DNA of 24,748 nt from the NCBI GenBank assembly GCA_019314185.1, contig JAFCZU010000030.1:1-24748 (forward strand), given 5' to 3'. Origin of the DNA: Deltaproteobacteria bacterium (GTDB lineage Bacteria > Desulfobacterota > Desulfobacteria > Desulfobacterales > ETH-SRB1). Made by a program: the position numbers and the translations under genes. Positions 8,380-16,352 of this stretch are shown piece by piece (positions within the stretch are counted from its first letter, which is position 1; every line of letters starts with the position of its first letter). The notes below the pieces were generated by a model. That model was not told the origin of the DNA. It was given only the letters and a program-made list of their open reading frames with translations, and searched no databases.

Positions 8380-8450
8380 TAGCCGCAGATAAACGCAGAT
8401 TAATGGCCGCAAAAAGGCACAAAAAACGCAAAAGAAGAAAGGACATAAAG
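8380..8450. repeat. GCCGCAGAT-type intergenic repeat
   Basis: AGCCGCAGATAAACGCAGAT, followed by ATGGCCGCAAAAAGGCACAA and adenine-rich sequence. This phrase resembles repeats common between genes in related genomes (recollection). It fills the gap between the DUF721 gene and the TrmN6-like gene. No gene is seen here. Confidence 0.35.
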
Positions 8451-8544
8451 AAAATATAATTCTCTATACACAGAAATTTACAAACTCCCAAAAGTGGCTT
8501 TTATAATTCCATTACTCCGTTTCAGGTATAATTAATACAAAAAA

Positions 8545-9339
8545 ATGAATCCCTTAACAACAGATACTTTTTATAATGGCCGGATTCAGGTCAAGCAGAA
8601 CAAGTCAGGCTATCGTTTTTCCATTGACGCTGTTTTATTGGCTTCCCATGCCTGTCCGCGTGAAGATGATAAGGTTCTTGATCTGGGAACAGGCTGCGGT
8701 ATTATTCCCCTGATGCTTGCATATCGAAATCCGAAAATAAAGATTTATGGAGTTGAGCTACAGAAAGCGCTTGCCGAAATCGCAGTCATAAATATTAAAG
8801 ATAATAATATGGAAGATAGGGTGACAATTCTTTGTCTTGATATAAAAGACCTGAAACAGGATATGGTTTCAGGCCCGGTAGATCTGGTTGTATGCAATCC
8901 TCCATACAGGAAGGTTAAATCCGGCAGGATGAATCCTGATGAACAGCGGGCTGTTGCAAGGCATGAAATTAAGGTCACACTTTATGATGTAATTGAAACT
9001 TCTTGCAGGATGTTACATACTTCCGGCAAATTTATAACGATTTATCCTGCAGAACGTCTTGTTGATATAATTTCGCAAATGCGATCCGCCGGTATTGAAC
9101 CGAAATTTTTCCGTATGGTCTATTCTAAAAGAGAAGCAGAAGCAAAACTGATTCTGCTTGAGGGAGTTAAAGGAGGACGTCCGGGCATAAAGATCGGCCC
9201 GCCTCTTATAATCTATCATAAAGATGGTTCATATACCGATGAATTGGAAAAGATGATGGAAGGGAATAAAGAAACAGAGGTCGGAGGTCGGATAGATAGA
9301 GCGAAGCGATTCCATCAATTATCAATCCAAAGTCGTTAG
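8545..9339 (+). CDS. TrmN6-like tRNA1(Val) adenine-N6 methyltransferase
   Basis: A protein of 264 residues with a class I SAM-binding fold. The N-terminus (DTFYNGRIQVKQNKSGYRFS, IDAVLLA) is typical of the TrmN6/YfiC group. The SAM loop VLDLGTGCGIIPLMLA is at about residues 44-59, an acidic ribose-binding position follows in YGVEL, and the N6-adenine/amine motif NPPY is at 118-121. E. coli TrmN6 methylates A37 of tRNA1(Val); the same target is inferred here. The last six codons overlap the 3' end of the convergent DUF1015 gene. No clear Shine-Dalgarno site precedes the ATG. The C-terminal 25 residues are hydrophilic and not obviously part of the fold. Confidence 0.85.
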   Translation: MNPLTTDTFYNGRIQVKQNKSGYRFSIDAVLLASHACPREDDKVLDLGTGCGIIPLMLAYRNPKIKIYGVELQKALAEIAVINIKDNNMEDRVTILCLDIKDLKQDMVSGPVDLVVCNPPYRKVKSGRMNPDEQRAVARHEIKVTLYDVIETSCRMLHTSGKFITIYPAERLVDIISQMRSAGIEPKFFRMVYSKREAEAKLILLEGVKGGRPGIKIGPPLIIYHKDGSYTDELEKMMEGNKETEVGGRIDRAKRFHQLSIQSR

Positions 9340-10656
9340 CCTGTTTATTACCTGGCCTGTTATTACCTTGGGATAAAAATAGGTTGATTTTCTCGGCATT
9401 GTCAGACCTTCCCGCGCAATATTGCGTACCTGCTCAATTTTTGTCGGATTAAGGATAAAGGAAATATCGCATCTGCCAGAAGCGACTTCTTTGATAGCCT
9501 GTTTTTCACAGCTCGAATATGTGATTAATCTTATATCGTCCAGCATTGACTGATCAAAACCAAGGATTTTCATTAAAACAAGGCGTGTCAGCACAGTAAC
9601 GTCAAGGTTTCTTAAAGATGCTGAAATTTCTTTGCCGAACATCTGTTCCATGATTTGTGCTTTTAGTGTCAGCAGGTAAAATTCCTGCCGATTTTTCATA
9701 AAAACCCCGATTGTATTTTTTGAACTATTTGATCTAAGAGCCGAGATGAATTGCTCGCGGGCATTTTCTCTGGTGTTTTCATTAAACGGGATGGTTATTA
9801 TTTCAAAGTATTTTTCAGCTTTTTGAATAAATGTTTCAAGAACAGAATCCTGAACATTTTTCAACAAGCGGTGTGCCGGAAGTATAATAAGCCCTGGATC
9901 TTCCATGCTGCTGAGATACATCATTACATAGTTGGCCGGATGATCGGCGCTGAAACCGGGTTTGATTTCAGATATCCAGTTTTTGTATTTGAGAGCTGTT
10001 TCATATCTGTGGTGACCATCGGCAATGAGCAGTTTTTTCCCCTTCATTGCATCTGTTATATGGCTGTGTACAGATGTGTCGGTTATACGCCACAGTTTGT
10101 GTTTCAGGCCGTGACTGTCAATAAATTCGATATCCGGTGTTTTAGCGCTGGCAGCAGTCTTTAACGAATTTAGAATGTTATTCTGGTCTGAATAAATTCC
10201 AAAGATCGGACTGAAATTGGCATGGCAGTTCTTTATAAGTTCAAATCTTTCTGCTGTTACTTTGGAAAAAGTTTTTTCGTGTGGAACAATTAGCCCCTTG
10301 CTAAAAGGTTCAAGACCAACTAGAGCAATCAGGCCGTAGCGTGTAATCATTTTATTTTTCAGGGAGAACTCTACGCTTGTAAAGTACAGCGAAGGTGAGT
10401 CGTCTCGCACCAGGATATTTTTTGAGATCCAGTCATTAAAAAGACTTGCGGCTCTTGTGTGACAGTTGTTTTTATTTGTATCATTTTCATCTTGTTTGTT
10501 CAGTATCAGCCGGATGATATTGTATGGATGCCGGTTATGGAAATCGAGGTGTTCCTGTTTTGAGATAACATCATAAGGTGGTGTTGTAACATCCACCAGA
10601 TTGTGAATCTTGTCAGGATTATAACAAATGCCTCTAAATGGTATGATTTTTGCCAT
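9322..10656 (-). CDS. DUF1015 family protein
   Basis: A protein of 444 residues, of normal length for DUF1015. The start MAKIIPFRGICYNPDKI is typical of the family. Other marks are TTPPYDVIS (24-32), GLIVPHEKTFSKVTAERFEL (121-140) and the highly conserved LLIADGHHRYETALKYK (209-225). The DGHHR motif looks like a nucleotide- or metal-handling site, but no enzymatic role is established for the family to my knowledge. No signal peptide or membrane segment is seen. AGGA about 9 nt upstream supports the start. Its 3' end overlaps the TrmN6-like gene by 18 nt on the opposite strand. In some genomes the family is linked to serine metabolism genes, but no such neighbours are present here. Confidence 0.9.
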   Translation of the reverse strand: MAKIIPFRGICYNPDKIHNLVDVTTPPYDVISKQEHLDFHNRHPYNIIRLILNKQDENDTNKNNCHTRAASLFNDWISKNILVRDDSPSLYFTSVEFSLKNKMITRYGLIALVGLEPFSKGLIVPHEKTFSKVTAERFELIKNCHANFSPIFGIYSDQNNILNSLKTAASAKTPDIEFIDSHGLKHKLWRITDTSVHSHITDAMKGKKLLIADGHHRYETALKYKNWISEIKPGFSADHPANYVMMYLSSMEDPGLIILPAHRLLKNVQDSVLETFIQKAEKYFEIITIPFNENTRENAREQFISALRSNSSKNTIGVFMKNRQEFYLLTLKAQIMEQMFGKEISASLRNLDVTVLTRLVLMKILGFDQSMLDDIRLITYSSCEKQAIKEVASGRCDISFILNPTKIEQVRNIAREGLTMPRKSTYFYPKVITGQVINRLTTLD

Positions 10657-11096
10657 TTTTATATGTTCCTTTGTCTATTATCTAATGTTTTCATGTAAAT
10701 TGAGCTTTTAGCTATTAGTCAAACTATATCAATATGTTATTAAATAATAACATTTCATCCAATGGGTAAAAATCGAATTGCTGGTAACCACTCGAAATAA
10801 TACCTGCCGCGACAGTGCGCGAGCACGGTGGAAGAGCTAATTGCTAATTGCTAAGAGCTGATCGCTTGTCTTAGGTTTCATGTAAAAGTGCAGGCGCAAA
10901 GGATAAAAAAAACCTCAGCGCTTTTGCGTTTTCATTGTTGATTTGTGCTGACATTTGATATTAAAATGAATAATAAGGATCAAGTCAAATGATTATTAAA
11001 AAAATATTTATCACAAAAGCACGAAATTATGAAAGAGTGAAAAATATGTAATTTCGTGCTTTCTGTTTTTTGTGATTTTTTGGTTGCTAAAGATTA
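10657..11096. repeat. Gene-free gap with GC-rich repeat and long hairpin
   Basis: No gene is supported here. Three structures stand out. The first is a GC-rich unit CCTGCCGCGACAGTGCGCGA and its continuation (10803-10831), found again at 14334-14361. The second is GGCGCAAAGG (10893-10902) facing CGCTTTTGCG (10919-10928). The third is a long hairpin with arms AAGCACGAAATTA and TAATTTCGTGCTT, extended by TCACAAA and TTTTGTGA (11011-11075). The last could act as a terminator or insulator in front of the tRNA genes. Confidence 0.5.
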
Positions 11097-11125
11097 TTGA
11101 CAGGTTGTATCAAAAATTATATTCA
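11097..11125 (+). promoter_or_regulatory. Promoter of the tRNA-Ser genes
   Basis: A perfect TTGACA (11097-11102) is followed by TATATT (11118-11123, 15-nt spacer) or TATTCA (11120-11125, 17-nt spacer). The expected transcript start is about 20 nt before the first tRNA at 11150, which is the usual arrangement. Confidence 0.65.
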
Positions 11126-11149
11126 AATCGACTTATTTCTTAATATTTA

Positions 11150-11242
11150 GGAGAGGTGGCCGAGCGGCTGAAGGCCCCGCTCTCGAAAAGCGGTATCCTG
11201 TGAATAACGGGATCGTGGGTTCGAATCCCACCCTCTCCGCCA
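11150..11242 (+). tRNA. tRNA-Ser(CGA), reads UCG
   Basis: A class II tRNA of 93 nt. The acceptor stem GGAGAGG pairs with CCTCTCC, the discriminator is G and CCA is encoded. The anticodon arm CCGCT-CTCGAAA-AGCGG gives anticodon CGA. A long variable arm (TATCCTGTGAATAACGGGAT region) and a T arm GTGGGTTCGAATCCCAC are present. G73 and the long variable arm fit serine. Confidence 0.96.
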
Positions 11243-11312
11243 TTGAGAGATTTTTGGGCCTAAGTTGTTATTTTACACATTGTATTAATTTAGCCCTTTG
11301 AAGCAAATCGTA

Positions 11313-11344
11313 CTTGAAGCGGTAATATCTTGAAGCGGTAATAT
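11313..11344. repeat. Perfect 16-bp tandem duplication between the tRNA genes
   Basis: CTTGAAGCGGTAATAT occurs twice without a gap, at 11313-11328 and 11329-11344. It looks like a recent slippage duplication in the spacer between the two tRNA-Ser genes. Confidence 0.8.
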
Positions 11345-11380
11345 TTTCAAAAAGCTAAAGTGTATTACACATTTATTCCA

Positions 11381-11474
11381 GGAGAGATGTCCGAGCTGGC
11401 TGAAGGAGCACGACTGGAAATCGTGTGTGCTGCCAAAAGCGGCACCGAGGGTTCGAATCCCTCTCTCTCCGCCA
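11381..11474 (+). tRNA. tRNA-Ser(GGA), reads UCU/UCC
   Basis: A class II tRNA of 94 nt. The acceptor GGAGAGA pairs with TCTCTCC, the discriminator is G and CCA is encoded. The anticodon arm CACGA-CTGGAAA-TCGTG gives anticodon GGA. The variable arm is long and the T arm is GAGGGTTCGAATCCCTC. It ends only 19 nt before the dnaX start codon. Confidence 0.96.
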
Positions 11475-11493
11475 AAAATGTAATATTATCTAT

Positions 11494-13209
11494 ATGTCTT
11501 ATATTGTTTTTGCTCGTAAATACCGGCCACAGACATTTGAAGAGGTTATAAAACAGGAACATGTTTCCAAAACCTTAGCCAATGCCATTTCATCGAATCG
11601 GGTTTCTCACGCAATCCTGCTTTCAGGGCCAAGAGGAACAGGCAAGACAACTGTTGCGCGAGTCCTGGCAAAGGCAATGAATTGTAAAAACGGGCCGACC
11701 CCTGTTCCATGCAATTCATGCAGGTCTTGCACGGATATTATTTCCGGAAGTTCTGCGGATGTACTTGAAATTGACGGCGCATCAAATAATGGTGTAGAAC
11801 AGATCAGAACCCTGCGCGAAAATGTCAAGTACATGCCGGCATACAGTCTTTACAAGATATATATTATTGATGAAGTCCATATGCTCAGTGTTCCGGCTTT
11901 TAACGCTCTTTTAAAAACCCTTGAAGAGCCGCCTGCGCACATCATGTTTATTCTTGCCACCACCGAACCACACAAGATTCCCATTACTATTCTTTCTCGA
12001 TGTCAGCGATACGATTTTCGGCGTATAGATGTTGAATCTCTTTCAAAACATATGGAGATGATTTGCGCTAAGGAGGGGGTCGATATTTCCCTTGAAAGCC
12101 TGTCGATCATTGCGCGTGTGGCTGGTGGCAGCATGAGAGACGCATTAAGTCTCCTTGATCAGGTAATTTCCTGTTCCCAAGGATCTGTTACGCATGAAAA
12201 AGTGTTAGATATATTAAGTGTTATTGATAGAAAAAAAATCTATGATATTTCAGGCGCAATTTTAAGCGGAGATGTTGCAGTGTTTCTCGGTATTTTAGAT
12301 GAGATTTACAATCGTGGCTATGAAATGAAGAGGCTCTATTTAGATATTGTCGAACATTTCAGGAATCTTATTGTTATAAAGATTGGGAGAGATGTAAAAA
12401 AACTGGTTGATCTCCCAGCACATGAAATTGAGCTGGCGCAAGAACAGATAAAGGATGTAACATCTGTTTATTTAAATCAGATTTTAAATCTTCTTTTTAA
12501 GGAGGAGCCCGCTATAAGGTTTGCGGCTAAGCCAAAGCTGACCCTTGAAATGATTTTTATCAAAATGTTTCAGATTAAACCTGTGATGCCTATAGACTTG
12601 CTGATAGAGAAACTTGATACCATAAAAAGCGAGGCTTTTGAAAAAAAGGAAAGTGAAAAACAGGCTTATAAAAAACAGGGAAATAAAATTTTTGAGCATC
12701 AGCTTCCTTATGGGGAGTATAATGAAAGACCTGTTGTCCAAGATGACGAAAAAGATTTGAAGGTTTCGTTAAGTAAATCAAAAGAAACTGAAGTCTCAAA
12801 TAAATCTGTTGGAGTCAGCACGGAGGCCGATGTAAAAGATCATGAAAGGACATGGAAAAAACTTCTTGATGTTTTTTTGAAAAACCATCCTTCTTTGGCT
12901 TCCAATTTGACGAGATGTATCTTGAAAAAAATGACAGACCGGAGTTTGGAGATAGAGGTAAGCGGCAATGGTTTTAGCTTAAAGATGATTAGTCGCAACA
13001 AAAACATGACCATCATAAAAAAAGTATGTGAAGACTTTTTTGGAAAAAAGATGGATATTGTTATAACGCAAAAAAAGAAACAACAAGCTGAAAACAAATC
13101 TAAAAATTCCAGGGAAGAGCTTTTAGAAAAGGAAGCTTTAAGCCATTGTATGGTTGCCGACGTGGTTGAAATTTTCAATGGCAATGTTGTGGATGTAAAA
13201 ATTTTATAG
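11494..13209 (+). CDS. dnaX: DNA polymerase III subunit tau (and probably gamma)
   Basis: A protein of 571 residues; the clamp-loader ATPase of the replisome. It begins [19 protein letters not shown]. Walker A GPRGTGKT is at residues 45-52, followed by a zinc module ([17 protein letters not shown]), Walker B with IIDEVHM, sensor 1 [11 protein letters not shown] and the SRC motif in [10 protein letters not shown]. Domain III ends near residue 375, followed by a Lys/Glu-rich linker and a variable C-terminus, as expected for tau. The open frame extends into the tRNA gene, so the ATG at 11494 is chosen; no Shine-Dalgarno is visible. An A AAA AAG heptamer at codons 382-385 could yield a 387-residue gamma form. 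Heads the dnaX-ybaB-recR operon. Confidence 0.97.
   Translation: MSYIVFARKYRPQTFEEVIKQEHVSKTLANAISSNRVSHAILLSGPRGTGKTTVARVLAKAMNCKNGPTPVPCNSCRSCTDIISGSSADVLEIDGASNNGVEQIRTLRENVKYMPAYSLYKIYIIDEVHMLSVPAFNALLKTLEEPPAHIMFILATTEPHKIPITILSRCQRYDFRRIDVESLSKHMEMICAKEGVDISLESLSIIARVAGGSMRDALSLLDQVISCSQGSVTHEKVLDILSVIDRKKIYDISGAILSGDVAVFLGILDEIYNRGYEMKRLYLDIVEHFRNLIVIKIGRDVKKLVDLPAHEIELAQEQIKDVTSVYLNQILNLLFKEEPAIRFAAKPKLTLEMIFIKMFQIKPVMPIDLLIEKLDTIKSEAFEKKESEKQAYKKQGNKIFEHQLPYGEYNERPVVQDDEKDLKVSLSKSKETEVSNKSVGVSTEADVKDHERTWKKLLDVFLKNHPSLASNLTRCILKKMTDRSLEIEVSGNGFSLKMISRNKNMTIIKKVCEDFFGKKMDIVITQKKKQQAENKSKNSREELLEKEALSHCMVADVVEIFNGNVVDVKIL
12631..12656 (+). other. Candidate programmed -1 frameshift site in dnaX
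   Basis: The heptamer A AAA AAG (12642-12648) is in the correct phase with the dnaX frame (codons GAA AAA AAG). After a -1 slip the next codons are GGA, AAG and TGA (stop at 12654-12656), so translation would end two residues later. A GAGG stretch (12631-12634) lies 7 nt upstream of the heptamer and could act as the stimulatory Shine-Dalgarno-like element. E. coli dnaX uses the same heptamer, an upstream SD-like element and a nearby UGA to make gamma. No strong downstream stem-loop is evident by eye. Confidence 0.6.
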
Positions 13210-13223
13210 GAGGTATTTTTTTT

Positions 13224-13535
13224 ATGAAAGGTATGGGAAACATGATGAAGCAGGCCCAGAAGCTTCAATCCAAGATGCTGAGATTGCAGGAAGAGCTGGC
13301 TGGAAAAACCGTTGAGGCAACTTCTGGTGGAGGTATGATTAAGGTAGTAGCAAATGGCAAGCAGCAGATCTTATCAATTCAGATAGAAAAAGAGGTTGTT
13401 GATCCTGAAGATGTGGAAATGTTGCAGGATTTGATGCTGGCGGCGGTTAATGATGCTTTGGGGAAAGCACAGGATATGGTTTCTGGAGAAATGGGCAAGC
13501 TTACAGGCGGAATGAATATTCCAGGGCTGATGTAA
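13224..13535 (+). CDS. ybaB: YbaB/EbfC family nucleoid-associated protein
   Basis: A protein of 103 residues with the family pattern: Met/Gly-rich start ([18 protein letters not shown]), a helix [21 protein letters not shown], the core strand [20 protein letters not shown], then [19 protein letters not shown]. It forms a dimer that binds DNA and may act with RecR in recombination repair. A strong AGGAGG site (13208-13213) precedes the ATG by about 10 nt. It sits between dnaX and recR, the standard order in many bacteria. Confidence 0.95.
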   Translation: MKGMGNMMKQAQKLQSKMLRLQEELAGKTVEATSGGGMIKVVANGKQQILSIQIEKEVVDPEDVEMLQDLMLAAVNDALGKAQDMVSGEMGKLTGGMNIPGLM

Positions 13536-13536
13536 T

Positions 13537-14139
13537 ATGAGTTATTATCCATCATTGCTAATGGATTTGATTAGAAATATCTGCAGGTTGCCGGGGATAG
13601 GAGAAAAGACTGCTGAGCGCCTTGCGATGTATATACTCAAAGCTCCTCGTAGTGAGGCTGAACAGCTTTCACGCAACATACTGAAAATTAAAGATAGAAT
13701 AAAATTATGTTCCATTTGCTACGCTTTTAGTGATGGCGAAATTTGTGATATCTGTCGTGACAGCACACGTGTTTCAACACTGTTATGTGTGGTGGAACAA
13801 CCAGCGGATATGGTGTCTATTGAAAAATCAGGATGTTATAAAGGATTGTATCATATTCTTCAAGGGGCGTTGTCTCCAATGAATGGTATTGGGCCTGATA
13901 AGATCAGGATCAGGGAGCTTATATCAAGGATGGAAGATAACAAGGTTAAAGAAATTATTCTTGCAACCGGTACAAATGTTGAAGGTGAGGCAACTGCATC
14001 ATATATTACGCAACGTCTTAAAGATTATCCGGTAAAAATTACGCGAATAGCATCAGGTGTACCAGTTGGTGGTGATCTAAAATATGTGGATCAGGTTACT
14101 TTGAGGAAGGCTATGGAAACAAGACATACGGTTGAATGA
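13537..14139 (+). CDS. recR: Recombination protein RecR
   Basis: A protein of 200 residues, the usual length. The helix-hairpin-helix region LPGIGEKTAERLAMYIL is at 18-34, four zinc cysteines lie in CSICYAFSDGEICDIC (58, 61, 70, 73), and a Toprim domain begins LCVVEQPADMVSIEKSG and includes ATGTNVEGEATA. The C-terminus TRIASGVPVGGDLKYVDQVT is diagnostic. RecR with RecO and RecF loads RecA on gapped DNA. The start is 1 nt after the ybaB stop, so the two are probably translated together. Confidence 0.97.
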   Translation: MSYYPSLLMDLIRNICRLPGIGEKTAERLAMYILKAPRSEAEQLSRNILKIKDRIKLCSICYAFSDGEICDICRDSTRVSTLLCVVEQPADMVSIEKSGCYKGLYHILQGALSPMNGIGPDKIRIRELISRMEDNKVKEIILATGTNVEGEATASYITQRLKDYPVKITRIASGVPVGGDLKYVDQVTLRKAMETRHTVE

Positions 14140-14145
14140 AAAGAT

Positions 14146-14376
14146 GAACATCGAACATCCAACATCGAATGTTGAATTTGGAAAGATGAAGAAACACATG
14201 TCGGAGATCAGATGTTAGATGTCAGAAAAACAACAACTAAATATCCCTGAACCGCTGAACTTTTGTTTTTTTATTCGATTTTAAAACAATTTGAGGAGCG
14301 GAGCGACATCATTGTTCAATGTTCAATGTTCAACCTGCCGCGACGGGCGCGGGCACGGCGGGTGTTGGACGTTCGT
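14146..14376. repeat. GAACATCGAACATC-type repeat and GC-rich unit
   Basis: GAACATCGAACATCCAACAT (14146-14165) continues into CGAATGTTGAAT. Further on, TTCAATGTTCAATGTTCAAC (14315-14334) is followed by the GC-rich unit CCTGCCGCGACGGGCGCGGG and its continuation (14334-14361), also present at 10803-10831. A related copy (GAACATCGAACATCCAGCGT) begins at 16353. The two sides are partly complementary and could fold. This gap between recR and the Cys-cluster gene contains no supported gene. Confidence 0.6.
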
Positions 14377-14441
14377 CTTTATTCGTTATTTATATAAATT
14401 TGGTTGTGTAATTTATCGTTATGGGGGAGCAGGATGTTTTT

Positions 14442-14825
14442 ATGAAACCATCAGACATATTCAAATGCACTAAATGTGGTGACTGCTGCAAGGGGTATGG
14501 CGGGACTTATGTTACCGAGAAAGATATTGAAGCTATATCTGATTATATCAAGACGGATCCAGAACACTTTGTTGATAATTACTGCAAGGTATCTGGCAAT
14601 AAGCTCGTTCTTGCCCAGGGCAAGAACGGTTACTGCATTTTCTGGGACGATATATGTACGATTCATCCGGTAAAGCCGCATATGTGCAGACAATGGCCTT
14701 TTATAAAAAGCATATTGATCGATGTAAATAACTGGGGCATTATGGCAAATCAATGTCCGGGCATTCGTATCGATGTTCCTGACAGCGTTGTGCTGGAATG
14801 TGTAAAGAAAAAACTTTCAAAATAA
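14442..14825 (+). CDS. YkgJ family cysteine-cluster protein
   Basis: A protein of 127 residues with the CxxCxxCC signature (FKCTKCGDCCKGYGG; Cys 9, 12, 15, 16) followed by further cysteines at 48, 65, 72, 82 and 105 (YCIFWDDICTIHPVKPHMCR). This is the YkgJ/UPF0153 cluster pattern, thought to bind zinc or an iron-sulfur centre. The ATG at 14442 is preferred over the one at 14421, because the sequence between them supplies a GGGGGAG/AGGA ribosome-binding site and the family usually starts close to the first cysteine. The function of the family is not established. It lies alone between repeat-filled gaps. Confidence 0.85.
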   Translation: MKPSDIFKCTKCGDCCKGYGGTYVTEKDIEAISDYIKTDPEHFVDNYCKVSGNKLVLAQGKNGYCIFWDDICTIHPVKPHMCRQWPFIKSILIDVNNWGIMANQCPGIRIDVPDSVVLECVKKKLSK

Positions 14826-14831
14826 CTTTTT

Positions 14832-14857
14832 ATGAATTCGTAAAAAATCGAATTCAT
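14832..14857. repeat. Perfect ATGAATTCG/CGAATTCAT palindrome
   Basis: ATGAATTCG (14832-14840), loop TAAAAAAT, and CGAATTCAT (14849-14857) form a perfect 9-bp-arm hairpin 7 nt after the Cys-cluster gene. A second copy is at 7716-7741. Partial forms with TTTTTACGAGTTGG-type sequence occur near 14969-14982, and AATTCGTAAAAAG near 4933-4945. As a 3' hairpin it may protect or terminate the transcript. Confidence 0.65.
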
Positions 14858-14860
14858 CAA

Positions 14861-15067
14861 GTGTTAGGTGTTAAGTGTTAGGTGTTAAGATAAAATATTT
14901 AACTGTCATATCAAACAGTTGATACCTATCACATAGCACTTGACACATTTCGCAAATACCAATTTTGTACTTTTTACGAGTTGGTCATTAGTTAAGTTAT
15001 TTGAAAGTCTATCATACCCATTAACCGTTTCTTAACACCTAACACCTAACACCTAACACCTAACACC
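14861..15067. repeat. Facing 7-bp tandem arrays (GTGTTAR and TAACACC)
   Basis: Four 7-bp units GTGTTAG/GTGTTAA run from 14861 to 14888. Five perfect TAACACC units run from 15033 to 15067. The two arrays are reverse complements of each other, separated by about 144 nt, so they could pair into a large hairpin. The right array ends 10 nt before the murI start codon, leaving no visible Shine-Dalgarno site. The gap between the Cys-cluster gene and murI holds nothing else that can be called. Confidence 0.75.
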
Positions 15068-15077
15068 TATATTTATT

Positions 15078-15863
15078 ATGATTGGAATATTTGATTCAGG
15101 AATTGGAGGTTTGACAGTTGTTCGGGCGATTATGGAAGAGCTTCCAGATTATGACGTCGTCTATTTTGGCGATACAGCTCGCACACCTTATGGCAATAAG
15201 AGTCCCGATACGGTTATTAAGTTTGCTCTTGAAAATACGGAATTTCTTTTAAGCAAAGGCGCAAAGATAATTGTTATGGCATGCAATACAGCTTCAAGTG
15301 TTGCAACAGATGATGTGACAAAAAGATTCGATGTTCCCATATTCGAGGTAATAACCCCTGCAGTTGAGCTTTTTGTTAAAATCTCCAAAAAGTTGAGAGT
15401 AGGTGTTATTGGAACGCGCGCCACAATTAAAAGCGGTATTTATTCAAAAAAGATCAAAGAGCTGAAGCCCGAAACAAAAGTTTATTCTTATGCTTGTCCT
15501 CTTCTTGTTCCGTTGGTGGAGGAAGGGTGGCTTAAAAAACCTGAAACAGCAATGATAGTAAAAAAATATTTGCATCCTCTGAAAGTCAGGCAGATAGATA
15601 CGCTCATTCTTGGTTGTACTCATTATCCCATTTTGAAAAATATCATACAGAATAAAATTGGTAAAAGGGTTAATATAATAGATTCTTCTGTAACAGTTGC
15701 AGAAAAGGTAAAAGCTTTTCTGGAAAAGCATAAAGATATTGATAATCTTTTGAGCAAAAAAGGGGAATGCAGATTTTTTGTCTCAGATGTAACAGCTCAG
15801 TTTGAAAAAATAGCGGGAGCTACACTTAAAAGGAAGGTAGTTCTTGAACATGTAAGGATGTAA
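15078..15863 (+). CDS. murI: Glutamate racemase
   Basis: A protein of 261 residues that converts L-glutamate to D-glutamate for peptidoglycan precursors, in the cytoplasm. Signatures: GIFDSGIGGLTVVRAI (3-18), YFGDTARTPYGNKS (29-42), the first catalytic cysteine in MACNTASS (Cys69) and the second in ILGCTHYPIL (Cys180). The length is normal and both catalytic cysteines are present. The start at ATG 15078 fits the family N-terminus, but there is no ribosome-binding site because the TAACACC array runs almost to the start codon. No other wall gene lies next to it. Confidence 0.97.
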   Translation: MIGIFDSGIGGLTVVRAIMEELPDYDVVYFGDTARTPYGNKSPDTVIKFALENTEFLLSKGAKIIVMACNTASSVATDDVTKRFDVPIFEVITPAVELFVKISKKLRVGVIGTRATIKSGIYSKKIKELKPETKVYSYACPLLVPLVEEGWLKKPETAMIVKKYLHPLKVRQIDTLILGCTHYPILKNIIQNKIGKRVNIIDSSVTVAEKVKAFLEKHKDIDNLLSKKGECRFFVSDVTAQFEKIAGATLKRKVVLEHVRM

Positions 15864-16050
15864 GATTAGAAAATTTGAGAATTTTACCACGGAGTTTGTT
15901 GCATACCCGCTTTTGTCATTTCGGCGAAAGCTGGGCACGTAGTGAAGCCTCAGCGCTATCCAGTAATTACGCCTAATTATAATGGTTTTACCTTGATCTG
16001 CGAAATGAGTACTTTTTTACGACGTCATTAATCTTTAGGGAGAGAAAACT

Positions 16051-16311
16051 ATGAAAGATAAAAGAGGATTGTATTTTTATCCTTTTCCCCAGAACAAGCA
16101 GATAAGAACCTATGTGCGTGAATCCGAAGGAGACATATGGTTCAGGTTATGGAATGCGGATGATCAAAATTTATGGAAAGAACACGGCTGGGTGCCGTAC
16201 ATGGCTATCAAGCAGGCTGCCGGTATGTTTAAACGTGGTAGTTTTGATCCTGATCAGGCTTACGATATCCGGGTGGCAAAGGTGCTGGTTAATGAATTGG
16301 CAGTCAAATGA
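16051..16311 (+). CDS. Small protein of unknown function (86 residues)
   Basis: Begins MKDKRGLYFYPFPQNKQIRT and is rich in aromatic residues (VRESEGDIWFRLWNADDQNL, then WVPYMAIKQAAGMF). No cysteine, signal peptide or membrane segment is present. A good AGGGAGAG ribosome-binding site lies 9 nt before the ATG, and the coding-like composition supports a real gene. The Trp/Tyr-rich body suggests a small folded cytosolic domain. I do not recognise a named family. It stands between murI and a repeat-filled gap. Confidence 0.65.
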   Translation: MKDKRGLYFYPFPQNKQIRTYVRESEGDIWFRLWNADDQNLWKEHGWVPYMAIKQAAGMFKRGSFDPDQAYDIRVAKVLVNELAVK

Positions 16312-16352
16312 TAGATTAAGGGCTCGCTCTAAAAAGAGAAAAAACAATTTTT

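Noticed and set aside
14291..14473. 60-codon plus-strand open frame
   Set aside because: It is made of the GC-rich repeat and overlaps the start of the Cys-cluster gene in another frame.
14861..15067. CRISPR-like array
   Set aside because: Units are 7 bp and contiguous with no spacers, and the two arrays are in opposite orientation; no cas genes are present.
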